Shown one piece after another: positions 22,169 through 30,804 of a stretch of DNA of 64,000 nt. The position numbers were made by a program, and so were the translations under genes. Source of the DNA: an uncultured Shewanella sp. (GTDB lineage: Bacteria; Pseudomonadota; Gammaproteobacteria; Enterobacterales; Shewanellaceae); contig NZ_CANMUW010000005.1 of NCBI RefSeq assembly GCF_947501225.1, positions 124,001 through 188,000 of the forward strand, written 5' to 3'. The number at the start of each line of letters is the position of its first letter. The first letter of the stretch is position 1. The notes under the pieces are model-generated. The model saw nothing but the letters and a program-made list of their open reading frames with translations, searched no databases and was not told the DNA's origin.

Positions 22169-22573
22169 ACGTTCGGAATTAGAGAGATATTTTCAAAAAG
22201 AAGCTTAGAAGTGTCCCTGCTATAAGATAGCTAACTCTTAGAATCTGCAACAGCGGCCCTGCCATAAGCCCACTTGGTCAACATCACTGTATTTTTATCA
22301 ATGATGTCGACCAAAGCTCAGCTATCATTTTTAACACTAGACTCACTATCAAAATATCACACCTTTTTAATCTTTTAGATACCTTTGAAAGAGCCATGCC
22401 ACCGAGTGCAGGGTCAATAAAACCAACTCGTTACAAAAAAGAAGTGGGGATCATAGAGGATATATTTACCTAATGCCCCACAAAACAGCCAACATCAATC
22501 ATCATAATATCCCACGCCAAACCTTAACTAGTATGAAAGCAAATTTCCTGTTATTTAAAAGTTGGAGTTTAAA
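22169..22573. other. Gap of about 400 bases without a gene
   Basis: No open frame here has both length and a ribosome-binding site. The segment holds a repeated motif GTCAACATCACTG / TGATGTCGACC around 22,275-22,310 (an imperfect inverted repeat centred on ATTTTTATCA). Otherwise I see nothing in it. Confidence 0.45.
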
Positions 22574-22864
22574 ATGAAAACAATAAATTCACTCACTGAT
22601 GTGTTAGAGCAAGAGCCAATCGATTTAGATGACCGTTGTAATATCATGACTGAAAAGAAACGAAAACTGCTTAACGCACTGACCATTCTTAAAGAGATTG
22701 TGGAGCAACAACAAACTGAAGCAGATTCTGAAAAACATGACTTCTTTCAAGAGTACGATTATTTTTATTACCAAGTACAAAAAGGGCTCTGGCACGAAAT
22801 ATCTGATCCTCTGGAGACACATATTCTCACTCATTTTATCAGTAGCTATATTGACTATATGTAA
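22574..22864 (+). CDS. Hypothetical protein, 96 aa
   Basis: This is a short, acidic, mostly helical protein of no family known to me. The ATG at 22,574 is preferred over an upstream TTG because GGAG lies seven bases before it. Residues include a charged helix (MTEKKRKLLNALTILKEIVEQQQTE is the region) and an aromatic cluster around YDYFYYQV. It lies between the second integrase and the HEPN/MoxR/VWA operon, but on the opposite strand to that operon. Confidence 0.6.
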   Translation: MKTINSLTDVLEQEPIDLDDRCNIMTEKKRKLLNALTILKEIVEQQQTEADSEKHDFFQEYDYFYYQVQKGLWHEISDPLETHILTHFISSYIDYM

Positions 22865-23068
22865 GAATTGCTGGGAATAGCTTCTTCACCACAAATAGAA
22901 TAAGTACGTTTTACCAGCCAAGTTTCATTTGAGGCTTGGCTCTTCTCATTACCAACAATGATGATGGTATTACCCCCGATTACCCAGTGCTGCGAACTTA
23001 ACAACCCAAGTTAAGTAATTTCCCCTTACCTGCTCCTAGTTATCTATGAAGACAAACTAGGAGCAGTT

Positions 23069-23491
23069 ATGAGTGACATCAAATCAAAGTTCATTCGAGA
23101 GTATCAAAGAAAATCTAAATCACCGTGGAACGACCACAGCACGATTTTGCTGCTTGCAGACTATCACATTGAGGACGATAGCGAGTTGGAGCTGATTTTC
23201 ACCCGCTATATCTATCAACATCGAGATTCAGCAGGACGAATACTTGGGATAAGCATCAGTAAATCAATACTAGAGGAACATACAGAGCTAGAAAGCCAGT
23301 ATTTAACAGGAACAGACATGTACATAGTTCTACTATTGCTAAAAGAGGACATTGCAACATTCTGTGAGTTATTTAAAGAGGAGTTTGAAAGCGTCTTCGG
23401 CCTTCCGCCAGAACTCTACCTAGAAGCTGCTGAGCAACTTTGGGCAGAGAAGATACTAGTAGGAGATGACACACTAGTGAAAGGCTATTAG
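23069..23491 (+). CDS. Hypothetical protein, 140 aa
   Basis: This is a cytosolic-looking protein, helical and acidic (many Glu/Leu), with no motif I recognise. The start has AGGAGC seven bases upstream of ATG. The stop is followed closely by a clear intrinsic terminator, so it is a complete single-gene unit. Its end converges on the VWA gene. Given the setting it may be a small cargo protein of the island; a role in immunity cannot be claimed from the sequence. Confidence 0.65.
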   Translation: MSDIKSKFIREYQRKSKSPWNDHSTILLLADYHIEDDSELELIFTRYIYQHRDSAGRILGISISKSILEEHTELESQYLTGTDMYIVLLLLKEDIATFCELFKEEFESVFGLPPELYLEAAEQLWAEKILVGDDTLVKGY

Positions 23492-23515
23492 ACTAAAGAA
23501 CAAGCAAAACCTACT

Positions 23516-23542
23516 AGCGAGCCAACAATGGCTCGCTTTTTT
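23516..23542 (+). terminator. Intrinsic terminator after the 140-aa gene
   Basis: AGCGAGCC pairs with GGCTCGCT around AACAAT and is followed by TTTTTT. It is correctly placed for the plus-strand gene ending at 23,491. Confidence 0.9.
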
Positions 23543-23597
23543 AAAATACATCGTTATCTCAGTTGCTATCGGAAGATTTGATAAAATACCAATATAA

Positions 23598-25058
23598 TCA
23601 ATCTATTACATTCGTAAAACTTAGTAACTCTTTAACACTGGAATCGCAGGGATCATAAACCCACTCGTGATCAAACAATGTTTTCAGCCTGTGCTCCATA
23701 CAACATGAGTCGACAACCAACGAATAGAATTTATTACCACTCTTCCTTAGTTCCTCTATCGAACTGCGTAACGAGCTTGGTAAACCAGACATAATGAAAT
23801 CAGAAATAATCAACATATCTGCATTTTTATAATCATCAGAACTCATTACATTTATACCTTGTTGAATGGCAGGTGCCACATCGGTCCCCCCATAAAACGA
23901 CTTCTGTAAAAATGTCATCAAACGTTCCATAGTAAAAGGTCCTGACAAATTAAGTGTTTCGATCTGAGTGGAAAAATTTATCAGGTAGCAAGCTCGGCTC
24001 TCGTTCTTGGCTTTTAATACCATCAACAGAGTTAAAGCTTTTGCGATAGTTTCTGGAGCACCTTGCATAGAGCCGCTAGTATCGACACAAATAACAATAG
24101 GGCCCTTATTCTCATCTTCAGATACTGTTTGGAAAATTCGTTCCTCTTCACTTATTGTTTCCTGCTGCAATCCCACCATATCAAAACACATCAGGCTCGA
24201 TTCAACATATTTGAGATCGAATAATATTGAAGTTACAGGGTCACTCATTAAAGAAAGCTCATTTGGTAAAGTATGCTCAAGGTCTCTACCAAGCTTGATG
24301 CCAACAATCTCCTCTCTTGAGTTAGTATCAGGAATCCAAACTTCCTGATAAACAACTTGAGTGATTTCTTCCTGCTTTTCTGATTGTTTAACCTGCATCA
24401 CACGGCCCATTAGTTCCAGCAGTGCCTGTACTCCCTCATCATTTTTAAGATACTCGAGCCAGCTTTTTATCTTTGCTATATCACTAAGACCCAACCCACC
24501 TTTGGACAGGTCGAAGAAAATGCCAGGTTCCAGCCCTAAGCTTTTAACGCAACTATAGAGCTCATCCAGCAGCGCAAGCTTCTGCAACGTTTTCTTGATA
24601 AATTCACTTCGTAAGAACTGTATCTGCTCAAGCTCCCAGGTTGATTTGAGTTGTTCGAGTAACTTACTCCACTCTTGCGACAACAGGTTGAACGAAGCAA
24701 GTGTATCGCTTCTATGCGTCGCAACTGTTTGCTTATTTTGACTGGCTTGATATTGGGCAAGCTCGTTATCCCAAAATGCGTTGTAATTCATATTGGCATT
24801 CAGGCAGAGGGACTTGTATGCGTCCACTCCCCGCTTGAAGTTAGTCACAGAGTGAAGTGAAAAATCAAACTGGGAGAACATGCTGGCTTCATAGTAAAAC
24901 GGAAACTCAAGCTCAATGCTACGACGGCTATGGCGCTTCCAGCTAGCCAGTTGTCTTTCTACTTCATTACTCACGGATTCACTACTGCTCAACAGTTCGC
25001 CATGCTGAGAATGTATTTCATAAAGTAGCTTGCCGCCCTCCTTGTCAATATTATTCAC
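23598..25058 (-). CDS. viaA: ViaA-type VWA-domain protein
   Basis: This is a 486-aa partner of a MoxR ATPase. The C-terminal half is a von Willebrand A domain with a complete MIDAS metal site: DTSGS at residues 326-330, the Thr in GGTDVAP, and the Asp in IISDF. The N-terminal half is helical, as in E. coli ViaA (about 483 aa). Translation starts at a GTG that overlaps the ravA-like gene by eight bases, so the two are coupled. In E. coli RavA-ViaA forms a chaperone-like complex linked to respiratory Fe-S enzymes and membranes. Here the pair lies in an integrase-associated island with a HEPN gene, so the role is likely different. The symbol denotes similarity. Confidence 0.85.
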   Translation of the reverse strand: MNNIDKEGGKLLYEIHSQHGELLSSSESVSNEVERQLASWKRHSRRSIELEFPFYYEASMFSQFDFSLHSVTNFKRGVDAYKSLCLNANMNYNAFWDNELAQYQASQNKQTVATHRSDTLASFNLLSQEWSKLLEQLKSTWELEQIQFLRSEFIKKTLQKLALLDELYSCVKSLGLEPGIFFDLSKGGLGLSDIAKIKSWLEYLKNDEGVQALLELMGRVMQVKQSEKQEEITQVVYQEVWIPDTNSREEIVGIKLGRDLEHTLPNELSLMSDPVTSILFDLKYVESSLMCFDMVGLQQETISEEERIFQTVSEDENKGPIVICVDTSGSMQGAPETIAKALTLLMVLKAKNESRACYLINFSTQIETLNLSGPFTMERLMTFLQKSFYGGTDVAPAIQQGINVMSSDDYKNADMLIISDFIMSGLPSSLRSSIEELRKSGNKFYSLVVDSCCMEHRLKTLFDHEWVYDPCDSSVKELLSFTNVID

Positions 25059-26589
25059 AACACAGGGCCTCTAGGCGCTCGCAATCCTTGATTCTGGTTT
25101 TTAAATCAGATATTTGCTTTTGGATGCCATTAAGTGGAATTGAAATCAGCTCATCATTAACAAAGGGGGATTCTAACTCTGAACGATAGTCCTTCATCTT
25201 GGCTTCACAACACTCCAACACGCCCATCAGCTTTTCTCTTATACCAACGACGTCAACTTTTAAAGCACTAACCAGTCGATGATTCACTTCATCCTTTTTA
25301 TCACCCTTATAAAACAGCACTTTTGGTGTAAACGTTGTTTCAGCCGAATAACGATTATCGAATTTTTTTCCTTTTATTGCGCATGTTCCCTGCCCATCAA
25401 ATGAACATCTATAACCATCCAATTCATTCCCATTCGCATTAACAGGCTTAAATTCATTCTTACTCTTCATTTCTGAATATGGAATAAACAAAGTGCGCTT
25501 TACCGTTTTTTTATTCCAGCTCTCTCCATAAGAAAAATTGACTAATGCCTTAAAATACTTTTTATTGCCTATCTTTTCAGCATCATACACATCACTTCGA
25601 TAAAAAAGCTCTTTATGAATTTCCTTATCTAGATCTTCTTTCTCTCTATCGAGTTCTGCCAAGCTGATATCCGAACTAAAGCCTGCGTTATTGACGCTTG
25701 CATGAACAATGTCGACTACCGCCTCACGGTTCTCCTCAGTTGTCCACAAGCAGTGACTCAGTAATAAAGCATCACTGTGATTAGTTTCTGCTCTACCATT
25801 AAAAAAAGCAGAAGCCTTTAATAACTGAGCCGCTTTCTGCCAGCGCCTATCAGACACATAGATATTCAACTCCTCAGCTTTGCCTGCAAATGCACGTCTA
25901 ATGCTGTGAATAATCAGCATTGTTTCATTTGAAAGAGAAACGGAACAAATACTAGTAGACCAATTTTGCCATTCGCTTTGTTTGATAATGAGGTTATCTG
26001 GCAGGTTTATATAAGCTTCTGTTGGTTGCGCATTCACAAGGCTTTCAAAATTGCGTTTATAATGAATAGGCTCAACCATCAAACGAACTATAAAGCGGTC
26101 ATAGAGTGCTTCTAACCCCTGATTCTCTACTGGAGTTTCGTTAGAAGCAGCAATTAGTGCCTTTAAAGGGACCTTCTCTATCTCTTCACCGTTTTTAAAG
26201 ATTTTTTCATTAATCAAGGTCAACAGAGAGTTTAAAATTGCAGGGCTCGACTTCCATATCTCATCTAAGAAGGCAAATTCTGCTCTAGGCAAGTATCGCT
26301 CAGTTTTACGAGTATATTGGTCTTCCTTCAACGCCTTAATGGATACCGGACCGAACACCTCTTCAGGGGTACTGAAGCGGTTCATAAGACACTCAAAATA
26401 TGTTGGGCCATCGAAAGCACATGCAATACGACGAGATATCAAACTTTTAGCTGTACCTGGAGGGCCGAATAAAAATGTATTTTGGTTTGATAGTGCACCA
26501 AGCAAGGCGACGGCAATAACATCTTCACGTTCAAACATCCCTTCTGTTATATGGCTAATTATTTGGGTAACTCTTTTTTGTAAATCCAT
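25051..26589 (-). CDS. ravA: RavA-type MoxR AAA+ ATPase
   Basis: This is a 512-aa AAA+ ATPase of the MoxR/RavA group. Walker A is GPPGTAKS (residues 42-49) and Walker B is FAFLDEI (105-111). The surrounding blocks (MNRFSTPEEVFGPVSIKAL, SPAILNSLLTLINEK, SDRRWQKAAQLLKASAFF) follow the E. coli RavA sequence closely as I recall it. The region after residue 330 corresponds to the LARA/discontinuous part of RavA but is divergent. The start has AGGAAA upstream. It is the middle gene of a HEPN - MoxR - VWA unit. Acting with the VWA protein, it is expected to remodel a protein or nucleoprotein target using ATP. Confidence 0.88.
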   Translation of the reverse strand: MDLQKRVTQIISHITEGMFEREDVIAVALLGALSNQNTFLFGPPGTAKSLISRRIACAFDGPTYFECLMNRFSTPEEVFGPVSIKALKEDQYTRKTERYLPRAEFAFLDEIWKSSPAILNSLLTLINEKIFKNGEEIEKVPLKALIAASNETPVENQGLEALYDRFIVRLMVEPIHYKRNFESLVNAQPTEAYINLPDNLIIKQSEWQNWSTSICSVSLSNETMLIIHSIRRAFAGKAEELNIYVSDRRWQKAAQLLKASAFFNGRAETNHSDALLLSHCLWTTEENREAVVDIVHASVNNAGFSSDISLAELDREKEDLDKEIHKELFYRSDVYDAEKIGNKKYFKALVNFSYGESWNKKTVKRTLFIPYSEMKSKNEFKPVNANGNELDGYRCSFDGQGTCAIKGKKFDNRYSAETTFTPKVLFYKGDKKDEVNHRLVSALKVDVVGIREKLMGVLECCEAKMKDYRSELESPFVNDELISIPLNGIQKQISDLKTRIKDCERLEALCCE

Positions 26590-26602
26590 TTATAATTTCC
26601 TA

Positions 26603-27160
26603 TTAAATTTGTTCCAGTGCTTTATCTGTAGAGTTTGCCAATTCTTCAAAAAATCTAAGACACTTACCTAGGTCATTCTTGTTAATAACCTGAGGTTGAT
26701 TAACTTCATTCCCTGCTCTATGGACTGCCTCACCTCTTTTGGCTATCCACTTATTCAGCTGCTCTCTCGCATCTTTAGGCATCACATTATTCCACTGCCA
26801 ATGCTCGGTCACATCGATATCGAAAAACTCTTCAAAGAGATGTTTCGTTTTTTTTGAGTTAGGGTTGTGAAAGAACTTCAAACGCTCACTCAGTTGCTTT
26901 TCTGCAAACTTTCCAAGCTTAGAACCTTTGAGCAACGAGAACTTCTCCTCAAATAGCTCAGAGACAACATCTTCAACGTATGTTTCCCACGCAGTCAAAG
27001 TTAAAATCAAACAGGCTTTCTTTAATGATGAGGGGGGTGTTAGTTCAGGGTGAACGTTTAACTGGTCATAACACTCAGAAAGCTCACGTGCTTCGCCAAG
27101 TGCCTGGCGAAAAGAATCTAATGACTTTGTCAATCTAATATCCTTATAGTTGTATAACAT
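26603..27160 (-). CDS. HEPN-domain protein, putative RNase (RiboL-PSP-like)
   Basis: This is a 185-aa helical protein. Residues 137-150 (KWIAKRGEAVHRAG) contain the HEPN ribonuclease signature R-x4-H, with Arg142 and His147. The arrangement, helices with ALTAWE-type W plus V-E-x-V and a late R..H, is like the RiboL-PSP-HEPN group found in stress and defence loci. HEPN proteins of this type typically dimerise and cut RNA. It is the first gene of the operon, 13 bases ahead of the MoxR ATPase gene. The context suggests an effector under control of the ATPase/VWA pair. No recognisable antitoxin accompanies it. Confidence 0.75.
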   Translation of the reverse strand: MLYNYKDIRLTKSLDSFRQALGEARELSECYDQLNVHPELTPPSSLKKACLILTLTAWETYVEDVVSELFEEKFSLLKGSKLGKFAEKQLSERLKFFHNPNSKKTKHLFEEFFDIDVTEHWQWNNVMPKDAREQLNKWIAKRGEAVHRAGNEVNQPQVINKNDLGKCLRFFEELANSTDKALEQI

Positions 27161-27212
27161 ACAGTCTAGTGCGACTTGTAAATAATATATTTCACTTTTA
27201 CTGAATATGGAG

Positions 27213-27229
27213 TTTATAAGCTTACGAAC
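27213..27229. repeat. Diverged copy of the boundary repeat
   Basis: The sequence TTTATAAGCTTACGAAC shares the ATAAGCTTAC core with the exact copies at 35.8 and 47.75 kb. It lies between the HEPN/MoxR/VWA operon and the Hsp70/HerA operon. Match quality is moderate, so it could be chance. Confidence 0.4.
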
Positions 27230-27342
27230 TTAAAATATTGATTTTAATTTACGCAGCCTACTAATAAGCAGCTAGTTTTCCCCTCTTCCTTTTGACCCAA
27301 CTGTTCTTTTGCAATGATTAGAAGTTATCAGCTTTGATAAGC

Positions 27343-27383
27343 TAGGAAGTGCCAACGAGTCTCTCTCTCATTGGCACTTCCTA
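27343..27383. repeat. Strong inverted repeat after the Hsp70-like gene
   Basis: TAGGAAGTGCCAA pairs perfectly with TTGGCACTTCCTA around a 15-base CT-rich loop, starting 15 bases after the Hsp70-like stop codon on the minus strand. There is no U-tract, so it may be a processing or mRNA-stabilising hairpin at the operon's 3' end and not a classical terminator. Confidence 0.65.
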
Positions 27384-27397
27384 TGCAATCTTTAATC

Positions 27398-30028
27398 TTA
27401 TACTAATGATACAATTTGGACGTTTTCTGCATTACTATTTAGCAAATCAACACTTGGAGCTGTACAGATTTCGACCTCTTTGGGCCCTGTAGCTCTTGCA
27501 AACACTTTATGCTTTTCAGTATTACCAACAAACTCAAACATCATGGCAACCAAGCTGGGATCATTTGATGGCAAGTTATTATCAATCGCATTGGCACTTT
27601 GGGTGGCATATAACTCAAACATACGCTCACGTACTACACCTATCTGGTGCCAACATTGATAAGTTGCAGATTGTTTCAATCCCACCGAAAATTTACCACG
27701 CTTTATTTGACCAACGTGAAAAGCAAAAGGCGCTTCGCCCTTTGTTGCTGCAGACACATGATTAATCACTTTTGTTGAGCTACCCGGTCGTAATGATAAC
27801 AGGCCTAGTGCAACCCCTGTTTTACAGGTCGGGGCATGAGGATTATTGTCATCGGATTTTAAAGGTAGATGCACTTTAATAGATGGGGCGTTTCCATCAA
27901 AAAGAGAATTAAAGTATTCATCGCCTTCATCTTCATCTTCATCTTCATTTTCAGGAAGAACACTCGGATCTACATCGGAAAAAACCAACGAAACCCACTC
28001 AGACTGACTTGAGTTACCTGCTAGTAATATATCTACATGGTCAATACTTTTACCATCGAAGGCTGACTTTATAGAACGATAAAAGTTATGAATACCTTGA
28101 GTAATTCGCGACTCCATATATTCTTGTAAAGATTTTTGATCGACTTGAAATTCACAAGCAACTTTTTTTCCATTTCGATCTAATAAGCTTACTTTCAACA
28201 AGCTATTCTCTGCTAAATCACCTTGTTCCCACAGTGGACGTAACTTTGCAATCATCATCTGGGTATTAGTTTGCGCTGCTTGTGTGCGGTCAATAAACAT
28301 TTCAGAGCCTGAGAATGATTTAGCATCAAGCGGGCAAGTGAAGGCAATGCGATTTGAACGGCACACTTCCAAATTATGCTGGAAAGTTTGATATGCCATA
28401 TTTTCTAATAAATTCTCCCCCCCTAGGAAACGATCCCCCGCGACAGCATAATGTTCAAACACTTGCTCATAACCGTGATCATCTTCTTCCTCTTCCGTAG
28501 CAAGTCGGTATATTCCAAAATCAAAATCAGCAGTACCACCACCAAAATCGAATACCGCATAAGCAACACCTTCTTCTGTCGGCTCAATGCCTAATGCAGG
28601 TAATGCACTCGCCGCATAAGCCGCAGGTTCAGAAGCCCGCTCTTCCACAGAAAAAGTATCAAATATATCTTGTTCGATAAGCTCTTTTGGTAGGCTTCGC
28701 TGCAAGCCACGGCTAAATGATGCTAGGATTTTCTCTTTTACCTGCTTCGAATAATCGACAGGAAACGTCATTAAATATTTCAGGAACAATCCGCGCTGAC
28801 GCCAGTTAATGTTTAACCCCAAGAACCATGCATATAGTTCAATAGGATCAAAAGGATCACTACCTGAAACTTCAAGAGCCTGCCCTTTTACTGGTTTTCG
28901 TAAAGTTAATGCATCTAAAGGCAATTCTACTTGGTTATTGAAACCCACTACTGTGACTTGTTGATTTTCTTCTTCTGTACGAAATGCCCACTGCTTCATC
29001 TTAGTTAAAACACTGGCTAATACTTGTGTGTCACCATCATTATCTCGAAAACGAGTTTGCGCTTCATGGGAACAGTGAACATGATCCCAATTTACCTCTG
29101 GCTTATACGCCTCACTTTGCCATGCGGATAACAATTCAGGTATATCGATAAACTCTAATACCGTTGGGTTCTCAAAGTGCTTCTGCTCTATAGGTTTGTA
29201 GAAGTCTTGCACCCCCACTCGCAATAATTTCCCTTCCCCCTTCTCCATAAAAGAGACAACGGTGCTGCTAGTGCCAAAATCGATTCCTACATAAGAGTGT
29301 TTTATGACATCCAATGCAGGATTGCGAGATTTAATGCCTTGCTTCGCTGCTACAGCGGTTAAGTCATTATTATAAAACTCCCACATACCTTTATTTGGAT
29401 CGGTAAATTGGGTGTTTTCAATTTTTGGTAAGCGCGCTCGGCTATAATCGAGATCTTGAAGGTACTCTTGTGCCTGATCTTTGATTACCAGTTTTTTTCC
29501 TGTTTGATAGGAGGTTAGTTGCCACTCTTTTTTAGTCAGCATGGTGATTAAGGCTTGAGAGTCATTATTAACTAAAAAACTATGTATAGGAAATACAGCC
29601 CCGTCACCCCCTTGATCAAAATGCTCATGATAATAAAGTTGACAACGGCCATTTACAACTGCAAAGTAATTTGTTGAAAATAGATAATTATTTCCTCCGG
29701 CCCTCAATGGGTTGCTGGAGTCATGCGAAAAACTACACATTTCTTTTTTAGTTGGTAACTTCCAACCTGTGAGCTCTGAGTCCTGATATTTATCGGCTAT
29801 ATTCTTTGCATCGTCAGGGTAATAATTAGTAGTATTTTTTAACGTTAACGGCCATAGTAACTGCGTTTTAGAATCTAACAACAAAAGCTGTTTACCTGAT
29901 GTATTTTCTATTTTCCAAAAACGCTCAGCTTTAATTTTCTTCGTCAAATGAGTTGCAAACTGAAAAAACTGGCGTGGAGTCAGTGGAAATAAGTTTTGTT
30001 GCTCTTGGTTATTGTTTTCTGTTTTCAT
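27398..30028 (-). CDS. Hsp70-like ATPase with N-terminal DUF1566/Lcl-type domain
   Basis: The 876-aa protein has two parts. Residues about 35-155 resemble a DUF1566/Lcl C-type-lectin-like module: LLWPLTLK, then GWKLPTKKEM, GGNNYLFSTNYF and GGDGAVFPI. From about residue 245 there is an actin/Hsp70-fold ATPase: phosphate 1 VGIDFGTSST (247-256), phosphate 2 FDFGGGTADFDFG, and adenosine motif ILLAGNSSQ. After an acidic patch (ENEDEDEDEGDE) the C-terminal 140 residues are beta-rich but do not look like a full DnaK substrate-binding domain. The ATG at 30,028 is preferred over an upstream in-frame start that would overlap the GrpE-like gene. It is the last gene of a five-gene operon. The fusion is unusual, and its client is unknown. 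Confidence 0.85.
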   Translation of the reverse strand: MKTENNNQEQQNLFPLTPRQFFQFATHLTKKIKAERFWKIENTSGKQLLLLDSKTQLLWPLTLKNTTNYYPDDAKNIADKYQDSELTGWKLPTKKEMCSFSHDSSNPLRAGGNNYLFSTNYFAVVNGRCQLYYHEHFDQGGDGAVFPIHSFLVNNDSQALITMLTKKEWQLTSYQTGKKLVIKDQAQEYLQDLDYSRARLPKIENTQFTDPNKGMWEFYNNDLTAVAAKQGIKSRNPALDVIKHSYVGIDFGTSSTVVSFMEKGEGKLLRVGVQDFYKPIEQKHFENPTVLEFIDIPELLSAWQSEAYKPEVNWDHVHCSHEAQTRFRDNDGDTQVLASVLTKMKQWAFRTEEENQQVTVVGFNNQVELPLDALTLRKPVKGQALEVSGSDPFDPIELYAWFLGLNINWRQRGLFLKYLMTFPVDYSKQVKEKILASFSRGLQRSLPKELIEQDIFDTFSVEERASEPAAYAASALPALGIEPTEEGVAYAVFDFGGGTADFDFGIYRLATEEEEDDHGYEQVFEHYAVAGDRFLGGENLLENMAYQTFQHNLEVCRSNRIAFTCPLDAKSFSGSEMFIDRTQAAQTNTQMMIAKLRPLWEQGDLAENSLLKVSLLDRNGKKVACEFQVDQKSLQEYMESRITQGIHNFYRSIKSAFDGKSIDHVDILLAGNSSQSEWVSLVFSDVDPSVLPENEDEDEDEGDEYFNSLFDGNAPSIKVHLPLKSDDNNPHAPTCKTGVALGLLSLRPGSSTKVINHVSAATKGEAPFAFHVGQIKRGKFSVGLKQSATYQCWHQIGVVRERMFELYATQSANAIDNNLPSNDPSLVAMMFEFVGNTEKHKVFARATGPKEVEICTAPSVDLLNSNAENVQIVSLV

Positions 30029-30072
30029 GATCACTATATTCTTCAAAAGAGTTATTAATTTTTCGTAGACCA

Positions 30073-30804
30073 TTAATATGTTTTCACCAATGGCTTGCAC
30101 AGTATTTTGCCACCTGTATCGAGCAAACCAGCCAAACAACATTGCTCTACAGCGCTACCTTGGGCAGTAATGATGCGTTTATGAATTTCAAAATCAAACG
30201 ACGTGCCTTCTGTAACAGCAAGTAGTGTCACTTTATGTTGCTGATAATTGGCATTATGCTGTTGCAAGGTCAGCTCTAAAAAATGTAGCTCTTCCGTCGT
30301 TACTGCTCGCTTATCTGCGCTGCACTGCTCACTGAACCATTCCCACAGCATGATAATATTTTGTGCATTACTAGCAAAAGCGCACCAAGCAAGTAACATC
30401 TGACCTTGAGTAAGGTTAGGTTTGAGGTTTAAGCATTGCATGAGCTCTGGTTGCTGAGTTAACCAGCTTAACGCATCTAACTGTACCTTCAGCTCACTCC
30501 GAATTGGGTCTTGCAGTTCAATGGTTTTGTTGACGATTTTCTCGACTTCAATTTCTACGACTTTTTCTACTTCAACAATTTTTTCGACTTCAACGACCTT
30601 CTCAACCACATTTTCGGCTTTTGGCACTACTGCGTTTTCAACGAGCGCATTAGCTGAAGAATGCACCACCTGAGTAATGAGTTCACGAAACTCATTATCG
30701 TGCTGTAATAGCAACAATAGATCCTGATAATCTAGCTTTTCATTAGACATAAACCCATGAGATTTGATTTTATCTATTCTTGTTCGTTCTTTTTCATTTG
30801 GCAT
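30073..30804 (-). CDS. GrpE-like nucleotide exchange factor, divergent
   Basis: This is a 243-aa protein with a long helix/coiled coil in which the unit V-E-K/V repeats (residues about 66-92, VVEKVVEVEKIVEVEK...). A C-terminal region fits the GrpE beta-domain pattern: GTSFDFEIHKRI, then AGLLDTGGKILCKPLVKT, aligned with the G.pFDp..H.Ai...GY.l.gr.lRpa.V consensus. A GrpE-like partner directly upstream of an Hsp70-like gene makes the assignment reasonable. The middle domain (100-195) is not GrpE. Its start overlaps the upstream stop by one base (TAATG) with a GGAGG ribosome-binding site, so it is translationally coupled. No J-domain HPD motif is visible in any protein of the operon. Confidence 0.7.
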   Translation of the reverse strand: MPNEKERTRIDKIKSHGFMSNEKLDYQDLLLLLQHDNEFRELITQVVHSSANALVENAVVPKAENVVEKVVEVEKIVEVEKVVEIEVEKIVNKTIELQDPIRSELKVQLDALSWLTQQPELMQCLNLKPNLTQGQMLLAWCAFASNAQNIIMLWEWFSEQCSADKRAVTTEELHFLELTLQQHNANYQQHKVTLLAVTEGTSFDFEIHKRIITAQGSAVEQCCLAGLLDTGGKILCKPLVKTY

